64,000 nt of DNA from Lysinibacillus fusiformis (GTDB taxonomy: Bacteria > Bacillota > Bacilli > Bacillales_A > Planococcaceae), in the NCBI RefSeq assembly GCF_007362955.1, contig NZ_CP041696.1:434001-498000 (forward strand), in the 5' to 3' direction. Shown piece by piece: positions 1-8,494 of this stretch. A program made the translations under genes and the position numbers. The notes under the pieces were generated by a model that did not search any database, was not told where the DNA came from, and was given only the letters and a program-made list of their open reading frames with translations. Position 1 is the first letter of the stretch, and every line of letters starts with the position of its first letter.

Positions 1-79
1 CATAGACTATCTGCATCGTACCTTCCACGTCAAGTAACATATCCGTTAAAATAAGGTATGCTGTATTGATAAATTCCAC
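1..79 (-). CDS. 5' end of an unidentified protein, cut by the window edge
   Basis: A GTG at 79 is preceded by a good ribosome binding site, GAGGTGA on the minus strand at 92-86, six bases away. It opens a frame of 26 codons without a stop that runs off the left edge. The peptide begins VEFINTAYLILTDMLLDVEG. This is too short to assign a family. An overlapping ATG frame three bases upstream stops after eleven codons, so the GTG start is preferred. Confidence 0.4.
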   Translation of the reverse strand, partial: MEFINTAYLILTDMLLDVEGTMQIVY

Positions 80-178
80 ATACAATCACCTCATCTCTAC
101 TATATATTAGAGTATAAATCGTTAAATTTTCATAAACTTTAGATTGCACTAATGGATTTATAAAGGGGAGGAATAATT

Positions 179-694
179 ATGAAGATCAGAGCTGCAAATC
201 TTGAAGATGTGGGAAAAATAGCTAGAGTACATGTAGATAGTTGGAAAAGTACATATGCAAATATTATTCCACAAAGTTATCTTGAAAATTTATCTTATGA
301 AAAAAGAGAAAATTTGTGGCAGCAAAATGTCCTTAATGAACATGTATTTGTTGCGGAAAATGATAATGGTGAAATTATTGGTTTTTGTTGTGGAGGTAAG
401 AATCGAAGCGATTCATATAGTGATTTTGAAGGGGAATTAAGTGCAATATATTTAATAGAAAATTATCAAGGCAAAGGCATCGGGCAACAGCTCGTAAAAA
501 CAATTATTCAATGTATAACAAATTCTGGCATGAATTCAATGCTAGTATTCGTATTAGCAGATAATCCATCAAAATACTTTTACGAAAAACTAGGCGCTTC
601 ATTTATTAATAGCATTGAAATAAAAATAGCTAATAAGAAGCTAATAGCGCATGTCTATGGATGGAAAGATTTAAAGCATCAAGTACTTATTTGA
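179..694 (+). CDS. GNAT family N-acetyltransferase
   Basis: The 171-residue protein is of single-domain GNAT length. It has the acetyl-CoA binding signature YQGKGIGQQLV near residues 95-105, the Q-x-x-G-x-G loop of the family, followed by a C-terminal motif around FYEKLGA that is usual in these enzymes. The start is supported by GGGGAGG about seven bases upstream. The acyl acceptor cannot be predicted from sequence. It stands alone between two minus-strand units, and its AT-rich sequence differs somewhat from the neighbouring operon, so it may be an accessory gene. Confidence 0.85.
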   Translation: MKIRAANLEDVGKIARVHVDSWKSTYANIIPQSYLENLSYEKRENLWQQNVLNEHVFVAENDNGEIIGFCCGGKNRSDSYSDFEGELSAIYLIENYQGKGIGQQLVKTIIQCITNSGMNSMLVFVLADNPSKYFYEKLGASFINSIEIKIANKKLIAHVYGWKDLKHQVLI

Positions 695-776
695 TGGACT
701 AAAACTTCTGAAACCTTTTCTTCTCGAATGACTACGTTTAAAAGAACAGCTCCTTCCTAACAACTATATTAAAGCT

Positions 777-816
777 AAAAACAGCCCGATAAAGTTTAGA
801 ACTTCAATCGGGCTGT
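777..816 (-). terminator. Terminator of the yqeG-yqeM operon
   Basis: A ten-base inverted repeat (acagcccgat at 781-790, atcgggctgt at 807-816) is followed on the minus strand by a T-run. It lies a few bases past the yqeM stop and closes the eight-gene operon. Confidence 0.85.
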
Positions 817-821
817 ACCTA

Positions 822-1562
822 TTATTTCACCGCACGTATAAAAATGCGTTCGCTTTCGTCTTCAGGTGCTTCGTCTGTAAAATCAGCGGTTACCTCAACA
901 TCTGTAAAACCAATCGTACGAAGCCATGTCATATATTGTTCAATCGGGAATGTACGTTGCACATGCTCCTCGTCGAAGCGCTCGTACAAGTCACTTGCCA
1001 CATCACGCACATAAAACGTCATTTGATGGACAACAGAATGCTCAAAGTCACCAGGCTCAGTATGCCATACATAACTAATATCACCGTCATCATACGTAAA
1101 AGGACCATCTAAAAAGATATCATCCATTTTAAATAATGAATGGACATCAAAGAATAGCTGTCCACCATCACGTAAAGCCTCAAAAATATGTTTTAATGTT
1201 GCATATACGTCCTCTTCCTCAACAACATAATTGAGTGAGTCAATAGCAATTGTGACAACATCAAGTTCCGCAAAACCGTCTAATTCATGCATTGACATGC
1301 AGTATAGTGGTACATGCAAGCCTACATCTGCAAAACGCTCCGCCGCAATAGCGAGCATTTCTTCAGATAAATCGACACCACTTACCTTGTAGCCAGCATC
1401 TGCAAGCATTAGACCAAGTACCCCTGTGCCACAGCCAATATCTAAAAGTTTCGGGAATTGTTTGCTCGATGCATGCCGCATCACCCATTCCACATAGCGA
1501 CTATAAGGAATGTCAGTTTGCAGCTCATCATACACCTGAGCAAAACGCTCATAGCTACTCAC
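822..1562 (-). CDS. yqeM: SAM-dependent methyltransferase YqeM
   Basis: This 246-residue class I methyltransferase has the SAM-binding motif LLDIGCGTG at residues 39-47 and the acidic post-I motif VSGVDLSEEM. It matches YqeM of B. subtilis in length and in place, as the last gene of the yqeG-yqeM operon. Its start abuts the rsfS stop, so the two are probably translationally coupled. The substrate is not known from the sequence. The N-terminal YDELQTDIPY stretch is typical of this small-molecule or RNA methyltransferase subgroup. Confidence 0.88.
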   Translation of the reverse strand: MSSYERFAQVYDELQTDIPYSRYVEWVMRHASSKQFPKLLDIGCGTGVLGLMLADAGYKVSGVDLSEEMLAIAAERFADVGLHVPLYCMSMHELDGFAELDVVTIAIDSLNYVVEEEDVYATLKHIFEALRDGGQLFFDVHSLFKMDDIFLDGPFTYDDGDISYVWHTEPGDFEHSVVHQMTFYVRDVASDLYERFDEEHVQRTFPIEQYMTWLRTIGFTDVEVTADFTDEAPEDESERIFIRAVK

Positions 1563-1907
1563 TTACGCCTCAGGAATGTCTAATTGAGGTGCATCACCCC
1601 AAAGACGCTCTAAGTTATAATAAGCACGCTCATCCTTGTGGAATACGTGTGCCACAACATCACCTAGGTCTACAAGAATCCAACGTGCGCCATCGAAGCC
1701 TTCCACTCGACGAATCTCATGGCCCTCTTTCACTGCCACATCTTGTAATTCACGTGCAATTGCTTGCACTTGGCGGTCTGAGTTACCATGAGCGATAATG
1801 AAGTAATCTGCTAATAGTGAAATACCTTGCATATTTAATACGACAATATCCTCACCATGTTTGTCGTCAATTGCTTTGTAAGCTGCTTGTAATAAAGTTG
1901 AAGTCAT
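1563..1907 (-). CDS. rsfS: Ribosomal silencing factor RsfS
   Basis: RsfS (YqeL, formerly Iojap) binds uL14 on the large ribosomal subunit and blocks subunit joining when nutrients run low. The 114-residue protein has the family landmarks LADYFIIAHGNSDRQVQAIA (residues 32-51) and ARWILVDLGDVVAHVF (about 74-89). Its start overlaps the end of yqeK by four bases and its stop is directly followed by yqeM, so it is within the operon. Length equals that of typical family members. Confidence 0.95.
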   Translation of the reverse strand: MTSTLLQAAYKAIDDKHGEDIVVLNMQGISLLADYFIIAHGNSDRQVQAIARELQDVAVKEGHEIRRVEGFDGARWILVDLGDVVAHVFHKDERAYYNLERLWGDAPQLDIPEA

Positions 1908-2476
1908 CCTTCACTGTCCTCTCTTTTCATCAAATCGTTATAACAATCTATTGATAGTGGATAAATCGCTTGCTTCGTATCGATTAAAAACGCCAATGTA
2001 TGACGCACACAAGCACTCACGGCCTTATCCAAATTCTTTTGTACCTTCTTGCGCAGACGTTCTACACCATCAAAATGACGATTTGGTTCAATCATGTCTG
2101 CAACAAAAAGTATTTTCTCTAAACGGCTCATGTCTACGCGTCCTGTCGTATGAAACCGAATGGCATTTAATACATCCTCATCAACAATGCCAAATTCATG
2201 TTCTGCAATATACGCGCCAACTGGTCCATGTAGTAGCTCACTGCCCCATCCAATCAGACGGGGATCTAGTTTTTCGTCGTGAACAATTTTCTCCATCCAA
2301 GCGATATCTGCGTACTTCGCAATATCATGAAGTATGGCCGCTGTTTCAGCTTTTCTTTCGTCCTCGCCGTAAACCTTCGCTAACTCAATTGCTGTTTCCA
2401 TCACACCAATCGTATGAATATAGCGCTTTTCAGGCATACGTGGCTTAATCGCCGCTAAATACTGTTCACGTTCCAT
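1904..2476 (-). CDS. yqeK: HD-domain Ap4A hydrolase YqeK
   Basis: YqeK proteins are metal-dependent HD-domain hydrolases that split diadenosine tetraphosphate symmetrically. The 190-residue protein has an early metal ligand H21, the HD pair at residues 50-51 in AILHDIAKY, and a further conserved HGPVGAYIAEHEFG block, as expected of the family. It overlaps both nadD upstream (11 bases) and rsfS downstream (4 bases), so translation is probably coupled. This is the normal B. subtilis position. Confidence 0.92.
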   Translation of the reverse strand: MEREQYLAAIKPRMPEKRYIHTIGVMETAIELAKVYGEDERKAETAAILHDIAKYADIAWMEKIVHDEKLDPRLIGWGSELLHGPVGAYIAEHEFGIVDEDVLNAIRFHTTGRVDMSRLEKILFVADMIEPNRHFDGVERLRKKVQKNLDKAVSACVRHTLAFLIDTKQAIYPLSIDCYNDLMKREDSEG

Positions 2477-3035
2477 ATAGACCTTCCTCTCGTATGAACG
2501 TCTCTACCGCTTCAGGCAGTAAAAATGTTACCGTTCCACCAGTAGCAAGGCGTTCACGAATCAAGGTTGACGATAAATCGATTTGTGGCACTTCCACCAT
2601 TAATACAGGGTACTCTGTTCGTGCCTCCGTACTTGGACGTTTCACACCTACAAATTGCACAAGCTTTACTAATTCGTCGATACAGTACCACGTATGAAGC
2701 GAATCAATCATATCTCCACCAATGATAAAGTAAAACTGTACATCAGGCTCTCTCGCACATAACGCAGCAAGTGTCTCATATGAATAGGATACGCCACCTT
2801 TGACTACCTCATACGACTCCACACGAAATTGCGGATATGGATGAATTGCACGCTTCACCATTTCAAGGCGATATGCATCACTTGCATCATGCCGAGCCTG
2901 CTTATGCGGTGGTAGTGCATTCGGCATAAAACGAATTTCATCTAATCCTAACGCATGAAATACTTCATTTGCCATCATTAAATGTCCGATATGTGGTGGA
3001 TTAAACGTCCCTCCGAGTAAACCGACTTTCTTCAT
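2466..3035 (-). CDS. nadD: Nicotinate-nucleotide adenylyltransferase NadD
   Basis: NadD transfers the adenylyl group of ATP to nicotinate mononucleotide in NAD synthesis. The 189-residue protein has the nucleotidyltransferase signature GGTFNPPHIGH at residues 8-18 and the C-terminal SSTLIRERL motif near residue 156, both needed for ATP binding. Length is the same as the B. subtilis enzyme. It lies between yqeI and yqeK with little or no spacing. Confidence 0.97.
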   Translation of the reverse strand: MKKVGLLGGTFNPPHIGHLMMANEVFHALGLDEIRFMPNALPPHKQARHDASDAYRLEMVKRAIHPYPQFRVESYEVVKGGVSYSYETLAALCAREPDVQFYFIIGGDMIDSLHTWYCIDELVKLVQFVGVKRPSTEARTEYPVLMVEVPQIDLSSTLIRERLATGGTVTFLLPEAVETFIREEGLYGT

Positions 3036-3044
3036 TGTCTCACC

Positions 3045-3347
3045 TTATTTCGCTGCTTTTGGTAATACAATCTTTTTGTTATTGCGTGATTCTTTATATA
3101 AAACAACTGTTAGCCCTATTAATTGTACAAGCTCAGCATGTGCCCCTTTCGCAAGAGACTGTGCCACATCATGCTTGTCTTCTTCACAGTTATCTAAAAT
3201 ACGTACCTTAATAAGCTCACGTACTTCTAATGCTTCTCGAATTTGCTTTGTCATTTCGTCATTAACGCCGCCTTTTCCTACTTGGAAAATTGGAGTTAAA
3301 TGATGTGCTTCCGCACGTAAAAAACGCTTTTGTTTACCTGTTAACAT
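3045..3347 (-). CDS. yqeI: CRM-domain RNA-binding protein YqeI (YhbY family)
   Basis: This 100-residue single-domain protein is of the YhbY type. It starts MLTGKQKRFLRAEAHHL and has the RNA-binding loop GKGGVN near residue 25, then VRELIKVRILDN and the closing GLTVVLYKES strand. YhbY proteins associate with pre-50S particles. The gene follows aroE by five bases and precedes nadD by nine, in the conserved operon that also encodes the assembly GTPase YqeH. Confidence 0.93.
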   Translation of the reverse strand: MLTGKQKRFLRAEAHHLTPIFQVGKGGVNDEMTKQIREALEVRELIKVRILDNCEEDKHDVAQSLAKGAHAELVQLIGLTVVLYKESRNNKKIVLPKAAK

Positions 3348-3352
3348 AAAAA

Positions 3353-4183
3353 TTATTGTCCTCCTAATTGCGCCTTCAATTGCGCAATCATTGAATTTGT
3401 ATTTGGGTATTCGTCAAGCCAGTAATTGAAAGCAATCGCTCCTTGATGCACGAACATCCCAAGACCTGTAACGACGGTTGCCCCTTTTTCCTCAGCCGCT
3501 TGTAAAAAAGGCGTCATTAATGGATTATACACAATATCCGCAACAATTGCGCCCTTTGCAAGTCGATCTAGTGAAAATGGCATTGAAAAATTGCCCGTAG
3601 CAAGCCCAGCTGACGTCATTTGCACTAAAATGCTGAAGTCAGCCAATGTTTCCTCTGCTTGTGCCAACGAAATGGCACGACCTGTACCCATTTCATCAAC
3701 AATGGTCTGTGCATTCGCTACTGTCCGATTTGCAATGGTTAAATTGGTATAACCGAGCTGATGCATCGCAAAAGCAATCCCACGTGCTGCCCCACCAGCT
3801 CCAATTAGAAGCACTGGCTTTTCTTTATGCGATTTGCCAACAGCTTCTTCAAGTGAACGAACAAATCCAACACCGTCTGTATTATAGCCTTTTAATTTGC
3901 CTTCTTTTGTTCGTACAACTGTATTGACTGCGCCCATTTTCTCGGCTAACTGATCTAGCTCATCTAAAAAAGGAATGATCGCAGTTTTATGTGGAATCGT
4001 GACGTTCCAGCCACTTGCACCTAATGTTTTAAAACCATTAACTGCTGCCTCTAAATTTTGTGATGTCACATGCACTGGTATATACGTCGCATCGATAGCC
4101 ATCTCCTCAAACCAGGCATTGTGCATTGCTGGTGATTTTGAATGCTCGATTGGATCACCAATAACTGCAAACCATTTCTTCAT
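3353..4183 (-). CDS. aroE: Shikimate dehydrogenase AroE
   Basis: AroE reduces 3-dehydroshikimate to shikimate with NADPH in aromatic amino acid synthesis. The 276-residue protein shows the shikimate-binding serines in EHSKSPAMHN (S15, S17), the catalytic Lys66 in NVTIPHKTA, Asp103 in YNTDG, and the dinucleotide-binding loop GAGGAARG at 128-135. It lies between yqeH and yqeI, as in B. subtilis. Nothing is unusual about its length or residues. Confidence 0.97.
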   Translation of the reverse strand: MKKWFAVIGDPIEHSKSPAMHNAWFEEMAIDATYIPVHVTSQNLEAAVNGFKTLGASGWNVTIPHKTAIIPFLDELDQLAEKMGAVNTVVRTKEGKLKGYNTDGVGFVRSLEEAVGKSHKEKPVLLIGAGGAARGIAFAMHQLGYTNLTIANRTVANAQTIVDEMGTGRAISLAQAEETLADFSILVQMTSAGLATGNFSMPFSLDRLAKGAIVADIVYNPLMTPFLQAAEEKGATVVTGLGMFVHQGAIAFNYWLDEYPNTNSMIAQLKAQLGGQ

Positions 4184-4210
4184 TGTCTAGTGCCTCTTCT
4201 CTTCCGATAA

Positions 4211-5314
4211 TTAAATGAGTGACGGACGAATCGATACTTGTACACCTTTAGGCGCATGAGCTGCAACGACAACGTTTGCATGCTGTATCGTAATCCAACC
4301 AAGACCAGAAAACACAACATCAGTTTTCGATTCTTTTATCGAAAACTCGTGGCGTACCAATTCTGGTAACTGGTCGATAAAATCTGCAGTTGGGGGTGCA
4401 AGTAACTCCCCTTTATGCTCAGCATATAATGCATCCGCCTTGTCAAGCTTCGTTCTGTGAATTGGCAAATCATTTGCCACATGTACCGTAAATGCTGAAC
4501 GCTCCCCTTGGATAAAGTCAAAGCGAGCAAGCGCCCCAATAAATAATGTTTGACCCGCATTTTGCTGATAGACTTTTGGCTTAATTTCTTTTTTAGGCAT
4601 AATATATTTCAATTCACTTGCGTCAATATGGTGTGCCATCTGATGATGATTAATAATCCCAGGCGTATCATATAATGCACTACCATCGTCAAGTGGAATT
4701 TCAATCATATCTAATGTTGTCCCTGGGAAATGAGATGTTGTAATTACTTCTCCTTCACCAGTTGCTTGTTTAATAATGCGATTAATGAACGTCGATTTCC
4801 CAACATTTGTACAACCTACAACATAAACATTTCGCCCGTTCCGGTATTCGTCGATGGCCTCCATTGCTTCAGCCATCCCTTTGCCCTTATGTGCACTGAC
4901 TAAAAGGACATCAATTGGCTGTAAACCGAGTGCCTTTGCTTCTCGTTTTAACCAATTAATCACTTTTTTAGGCTTCACAGACTTAGGTAATAAATCGGCT
5001 TTGTTTGCTACTAATAACACTGGATTTTTTCCAACGAAGCGGTGAAGCCCAGGCAGCCAGCTCCCATTGAAGTCAAAAATATCAACAATTTTTACGATTA
5101 AGCCTTGCTGTGTTCCTAGACCATTTAAAATACGTAAAAAGTCGTCATCTGTTAATGACACTGGTTGAATTTCATTGTAATTTTTCAAACGGAAGCAACG
5201 CTGGCATATGACCACGTCTTTTTCTAATGATGATGGGGGTGCATACCCAACTGCTGTTTTATCTTCTGTTTGAATTGTCGTACCACAGCCAATACAATTT
5301 GGCATTTCGTTCAT
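4211..5314 (-). CDS. yqeH: Ribosome biogenesis GTPase YqeH
   Basis: YqeH is a circularly permuted GTPase needed for 30S subunit assembly. The order of motifs shows the permutation: the NKAD G4 motif (residues 104-107) comes before the P-loop GCTNVGKSTFIN (about 167-178) and DTPG (216-219). An N-terminal zinc finger uses Cys7, Cys10, Cys37 and Cys40. I start it at the ATG at 5314, seven bases after GGAGG. A longer TTG frame to 5329 would run through that ribosome binding site. The 367-residue length fits the family, and the start overlaps the yqeG stop as ATGA. Confidence 0.95.
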   Translation of the reverse strand: MNEMPNCIGCGTTIQTEDKTAVGYAPPSSLEKDVVICQRCFRLKNYNEIQPVSLTDDDFLRILNGLGTQQGLIVKIVDIFDFNGSWLPGLHRFVGKNPVLLVANKADLLPKSVKPKKVINWLKREAKALGLQPIDVLLVSAHKGKGMAEAMEAIDEYRNGRNVYVVGCTNVGKSTFINRIIKQATGEGEVITTSHFPGTTLDMIEIPLDDGSALYDTPGIINHHQMAHHIDASELKYIMPKKEIKPKVYQQNAGQTLFIGALARFDFIQGERSAFTVHVANDLPIHRTKLDKADALYAEHKGELLAPPTADFIDQLPELVRHEFSIKESKTDVVFSGLGWITIQHANVVVAAHAPKGVQVSIRPSLI

Positions 5315-5832
5315 TCTTTTTCCTCCCAAGTAAGTATTCCTTTACGTTTTAAATCATTGAACACTCGGCGTTCAATGAAACGATTAAATTTTGTCACAAG
5401 CCCATCAGATTGTGCAACTGGCTTTACTAAAACCGTATGCAAACCTAACCGATTGGCCCCCATTACGTCTGTTAATAGCTGATCTCCAACCATTACTACT
5501 TCATTGGGACGTAACCCAAGTTGAATAATGGCACTATAAAAGGCATTACGGAATGGCTTTTTCGCTTTATGAATATACGGAATTCCAAGTGGTTCAGCAA
5601 AATGTTTAACACGTGTCTCGTTGTTATTTGATGCGATGATCACGCGAATGCCTGACTCTTTCATAATACGTAGCCAAATAATGAGCTCTTCCGTTGCATC
5701 TGCACGGTCCCATCCCACAAGCGTATTATCTAAATCCGTAATAATACCTTTAATACCTAATTCTTGTAGCTTTTCTGGTGTAATTTCAAAAATACTCGTC
5801 ACAAATTCATCTGGTAATAAAAAATTATACAA
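5311..5832 (-). CDS. yqeG: HAD-family phosphatase YqeG
   Basis: This 173-residue HAD-superfamily hydrolase has the nucleophile motif TDLDNTLVGWD (Asp33 and Asp35), the IASNNN motif II, and the metal-binding VGDQLLTDVMGANRLG segment. It belongs to the YqeG/GEP4 family, whose known members dephosphorylate phosphatidylglycerol phosphate; that substrate is inferred here. It is the first gene of the operon that continues with yqeH, whose start overlaps its stop by four bases. Confidence 0.92.
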   Translation of the reverse strand: MYNFLLPDEFVTSIFEITPEKLQELGIKGIITDLDNTLVGWDRADATEELIIWLRIMKESGIRVIIASNNNETRVKHFAEPLGIPYIHKAKKPFRNAFYSAIIQLGLRPNEVVMVGDQLLTDVMGANRLGLHTVLVKPVAQSDGLVTKFNRFIERRVFNDLKRKGILTWEEKE

Positions 5833-5868
5833 AATAGCGACCCCTAATCTAAACGTATTATTCGACCA

Positions 5869-6651
5869 TTATAGCATATTTGCGAAGGCTTCACCCATTC
5901 GAATTGGGCTTCCCTGAACTACATTATCAGTAAATGCAATTGCATCTTTTTCAAATAACATAACCACTGTTGAACCAAATGAAAAATAGCCGACCTCTTC
6001 GCCCTTACGCCAATGCGCTGTCTTATTTGTCAGCACGATAGAGTTTACAAAGGTAGCACCAACTTTAATGAATGCGACTTGCTGGTCATTCGCCATCTTC
6101 AACTCCGTTACAAGGCGATAATTATGCGAAATCGGTTTTTTACCATATGTGAGACCGAGTTGATTAACAGGGTAGGATGTTTGACCTAATGTGTATTGTC
6201 GTAGTACATGGCCATCAATCGGGCTATGTATACGATGATAATCAGCTGGACTTAAGTAAAATACGATGTAATGTCCGTCGGTATATTGTGCGGCACGCTC
6301 TACATTTCCTAGTAAATCCTGTAAAGAATAGGGCTTACCTTTCACAAGAAAAGTCATATCCCATTCGATACGGCCAAACGATTCCACTTTCGCATCGACT
6401 GGACTTGCATAGACAGTGGGACTTTGAACGATTGGTCGTGCTTCTTCTAAGAGCTCTCTCGTAAAAAAGTCATGTAAACTTGAAAATTGTTGTGTTTTTT
6501 TTGAAACTTCTTCAAGGTTAATATCGTATATTTTCATATAGCTTGGAATAATACGTCTACTCCATTTTGCTTTTGCAATAGTTTGCAAAATATGGGAGGA
6601 CTGTTTGCCGTTTGTTAATTCTATCAAGCGTTGATACAGTTTTTCTTTCAT
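5869..6651 (-). CDS. psd: Phosphatidylserine decarboxylase proenzyme
   Basis: Psd makes phosphatidylethanolamine from phosphatidylserine at the membrane. The 260-residue proenzyme has the self-cleavage motif FGST near residues 225-228. Cleavage before Ser227 would give a short alpha chain with the pyruvoyl cofactor. The ADYHRIHSP motif, with catalytic histidines, is also present. Some family members have LGST rather than FGST. The gene is divergent from pssA, which makes its substrate, with a 94-base shared control region. Confidence 0.96.
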   Translation of the reverse strand: MKEKLYQRLIELTNGKQSSHILQTIAKAKWSRRIIPSYMKIYDINLEEVSKKTQQFSSLHDFFTRELLEEARPIVQSPTVYASPVDAKVESFGRIEWDMTFLVKGKPYSLQDLLGNVERAAQYTDGHYIVFYLSPADYHRIHSPIDGHVLRQYTLGQTSYPVNQLGLTYGKKPISHNYRLVTELKMANDQQVAFIKVGATFVNSIVLTNKTAHWRKGEEVGYFSFGSTVVMLFEKDAIAFTDNVVQGSPIRMGEAFANML

Positions 6652-6681
6652 AAAGCAAAACTCCTATCGATTAAATTAGAC

Positions 6682-6731
6682 TGTCAATTTTTTCGCATCC
6701 GAAGTATAATGGTACAATATCTTAAGTGCAA
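6682..6731. promoter_or_regulatory. Overlapping divergent promoters of psd and pssA
   Basis: On the minus strand TTGCAC (6731-6726) and TATACT (6708-6703) are 17 bases apart and would serve psd. On the plus strand CTGTCA (6681-6686) or TGTCAA (6682-6687) lies 17-18 bases before TATAAT (6705-6710) and would serve pssA. The two -10 elements share four bases, so the polymerases should compete. The assignments rest on consensus matching only. Confidence 0.55.
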
Positions 6732-6745
6732 AGGAGTGATCCCCC

Positions 6746-7288
6746 TTGTTTTTTTATCACAAGTTGGTGGATACCACGGTTAAGAAAATGAAATCGCACG
6801 CAGCAAACTTCATTACAATTAGTAATATGTCCTTTGGTGGCGCGGCCATAATGGCCACTTTACATGAATATTATAGCTATAGTGTCCTGTTTATCTTTAT
6901 TGCAGCCCTTCTTGATCGCTACGATGGAAAAGTAGCGCGCGCGCTCGGACAAGAATCTGAATTAGGTAAACAATTAGATTCTATGAGTGATATTATATCA
7001 TTTGGTGTAGCACCTGCATTATTAATGTATGGAGTTGTCCTAGTCGACTTTGGTTTTGTCGGTATGATGATGACCGTTCTTTACATCGTCTGCGGTGCGA
7101 TGCGATTAGCTCGCTTCAATATTAGTGAGGCTAATGGCTTTTTCACAGGGTTACCGATTACAGCTGCAGGTACGTTACTAACATTAACGTATTTTGCATC
7201 GAATACGTTCCACCCTGCGTTTTATCTTTTCCTTTTTCCAATACTAGCGTTATTAATGATTAGTACATTCACGTTAAAAAAAGTGTAA
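6746..7288 (+). CDS. pssA: CDP-diacylglycerol-serine O-phosphatidyltransferase
   Basis: PssA makes phosphatidylserine from CDP-diacylglycerol and serine. The 180-residue membrane protein has the CDP-alcohol phosphatidyltransferase signature: DRYDGKVAR, then GKQLDSMSD, giving the D-x-x-D-G-x-x-A-R...G-x-x-x-D-x-x-x-D pattern near residues 53-80. It has about four to six hydrophobic segments. The start is a TTG at 6746, five bases after AAGGAGTGAT. It pairs with the divergent psd. Confidence 0.95.
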   Translation: MFFYHKLVDTTVKKMKSHAANFITISNMSFGGAAIMATLHEYYSYSVLFIFIAALLDRYDGKVARALGQESELGKQLDSMSDIISFGVAPALLMYGVVLVDFGFVGMMMTVLYIVCGAMRLARFNISEANGFFTGLPITAAGTLLTLTYFASNTFHPAFYLFLFPILALLMISTFTLKKV

Positions 7289-7315
7289 CAGCAAACTTGC
7301 TGTTGCACTTTTTTT
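7276..7315 (+). terminator. Terminator of pssA
   Basis: A hairpin (arms containing AACAGCAA and TTGCTGTT) is flanked by A- and T-runs and overlaps the pssA stop codon. It lies before sigK, so sigK should have its own promoter. Confidence 0.85.
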
Positions 7316-7375
7316 CATTGAACGCCGTTTCTTAACATATACTGTCGAAAAATGGGGAAAGGATGAAATCATTCA

Positions 7376-8083
7376 ATGAGCGGAATTTTTACTTCTATGC
7401 TTCAATTATGGTTTGAAATCCCAGCATTATTAGGCTACTTAAAAGGGCAAACATTCCATAAACCCTTTTCAAAGGAGGAGGAAGCTGCTTGTATTGAACG
7501 ATTTTTAGGTGGTGATGAGCAAGCACGTCTAGATTTAATCGAACGTAATATGAGGCTCGTCGCACATGTCGTAAAAAAATTCCATCCAAAGCATGAGCAG
7601 CTTGATGACTATATTTCCATCGGTACGATTGGTCTTATGAAGGCCGTTGAAAGCTATACCCCTGACAAAAAAACACGGTTAGCTACGTACGCAGCACGCT
7701 GTATCGAAAATGAAATTTTAATGCACTTGCGTACCCAAAAGAAAGTTCAAAAGGATGTATCCTTATTTGAACCAATTGGTACAGACAAAGATGGCAATGC
7801 TTTGCAGATACGTGACCTCCTACAATGTGATGAAGAGAGTGCGACAGAAAAGCTCGAACATAAAGAACACGTTGCACAGTTGTATCACTATTTACACATG
7901 CTTGATGAACGAGAGCTTGAAATTGTGACACTTCGTTATGGCTTAAATCATCAAGATGCACTCACGCAAAAAGAAATTGCTGCCCGCTTGAACATTTCTC
8001 GTAGCTATGTATCTCGTATTGAAAAGCGAGCACTCATTAAACTCTATCAATTTTACAAACGTGATCAAAAGTCTAGTGAGTAG
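7376..8083 (+). CDS. sigK: Sporulation sigma factor SigK, uninterrupted
   Basis: SigK directs late mother-cell transcription during sporulation. The 235-residue protein carries region 2 (LIERNMRLVAHVVKKF, ISIGTIGLMKAVESY, LATYAARCIENEILMHLR) and region 4 with the helix-turn-helix KEIAARLNISRSYVSRIEKR. The hydrophobic first twenty residues resemble the pro-sequence that is removed by SpoIVFB in B. subtilis. The gene is one continuous frame, with no skin-type element inserted between the spoIVCB and spoIIIC halves. A GAAAGGATG ribosome binding site lies about nine bases upstream. Confidence 0.95.
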   Translation: MSGIFTSMLQLWFEIPALLGYLKGQTFHKPFSKEEEAACIERFLGGDEQARLDLIERNMRLVAHVVKKFHPKHEQLDDYISIGTIGLMKAVESYTPDKKTRLATYAARCIENEILMHLRTQKKVQKDVSLFEPIGTDKDGNALQIRDLLQCDEESATEKLEHKEHVAQLYHYLHMLDERELEIVTLRYGLNHQDALTQKEIAARLNISRSYVSRIEKRALIKLYQFYKRDQKSSE

Positions 8084-8355
8084 TTTATTGTAATTTGTTA
8101 TACACAAAAATTCAACAGATTGAATATATTTCAACGTAATTCTCCTGTACTACTTGTGCGCTCTATGACAAAAAACCACTCGCTGTTGAACAGTTAAAAA
8201 TGTGGTGGAATTTTGTATTGGTTTTAAATGGTATCACACGAATCCGATATTCTTAATTACATGGATCAGATGTGGCCTGCTCTCAAAAAGAACGTCTGTA
8301 GTTCAGTGTGAGGTCTTGTATGTGAACAGGGTTTATCTCTTGGTGTGTGAAAGAA

Positions 8356-8394
8356 AAAGCTCCTTTGTGGCTTTAGCAGCCTCAAAGGAGCTTT
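8356..8394 (-). terminator. Strong hairpin after the 29-residue peptide frame
   Basis: A perfect 12-base inverted repeat (aaagctcctttg at 8356-8367, caaaggagcttt at 8383-8394) is followed on the minus strand by TTTTTCTTTC. It lies ten bases past the stop of the small frame at 8405-8494 and would end its transcript. Confidence 0.8.
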
Positions 8395-8404
8395 CTACAC
8401 AATA

Positions 8405-8494
8405 TTAGTGAGTGGATTCAGAAAGTTCAGCTGAAATAAGTGAACCAATTAACGTCGTAAGAATGACTACACCTGCTGTCAAAAATAACATCAT
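8405..8494 (-). CDS. Possible 29-residue membrane peptide
   Basis: A frame of 29 codons starts at an ATG (8494) five bases after GGGAGG and ends just before a strong terminator. The peptide is one hydrophobic segment (LFLTAGVVILTTLIGSLI) with a short polar tail (SAELSESTH). That arrangement, a ribosome binding site, a single membrane helix and its own hairpin terminator, fits real small membrane proteins such as regulatory peptides or type I toxins. I do not recognise the family. An overlapping frame from the ATG at 8498 is less hydrophobic and less convincing. Confidence 0.5.
   Translation of the reverse strand: MMLFLTAGVVILTTLIGSLISAELSESTH

Noticed and set aside
1951..2448. 165-residue plus-strand frame
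   Set aside because: It is antisense to yqeK with odd composition, a shadow of the real gene.
8202..8408. 68-residue plus-strand frame in the sigK-mtnN gap
   Set aside because: It runs through the hairpin terminator and lacks a ribosome binding site; composition is Cys- and Val-rich as in random frames.
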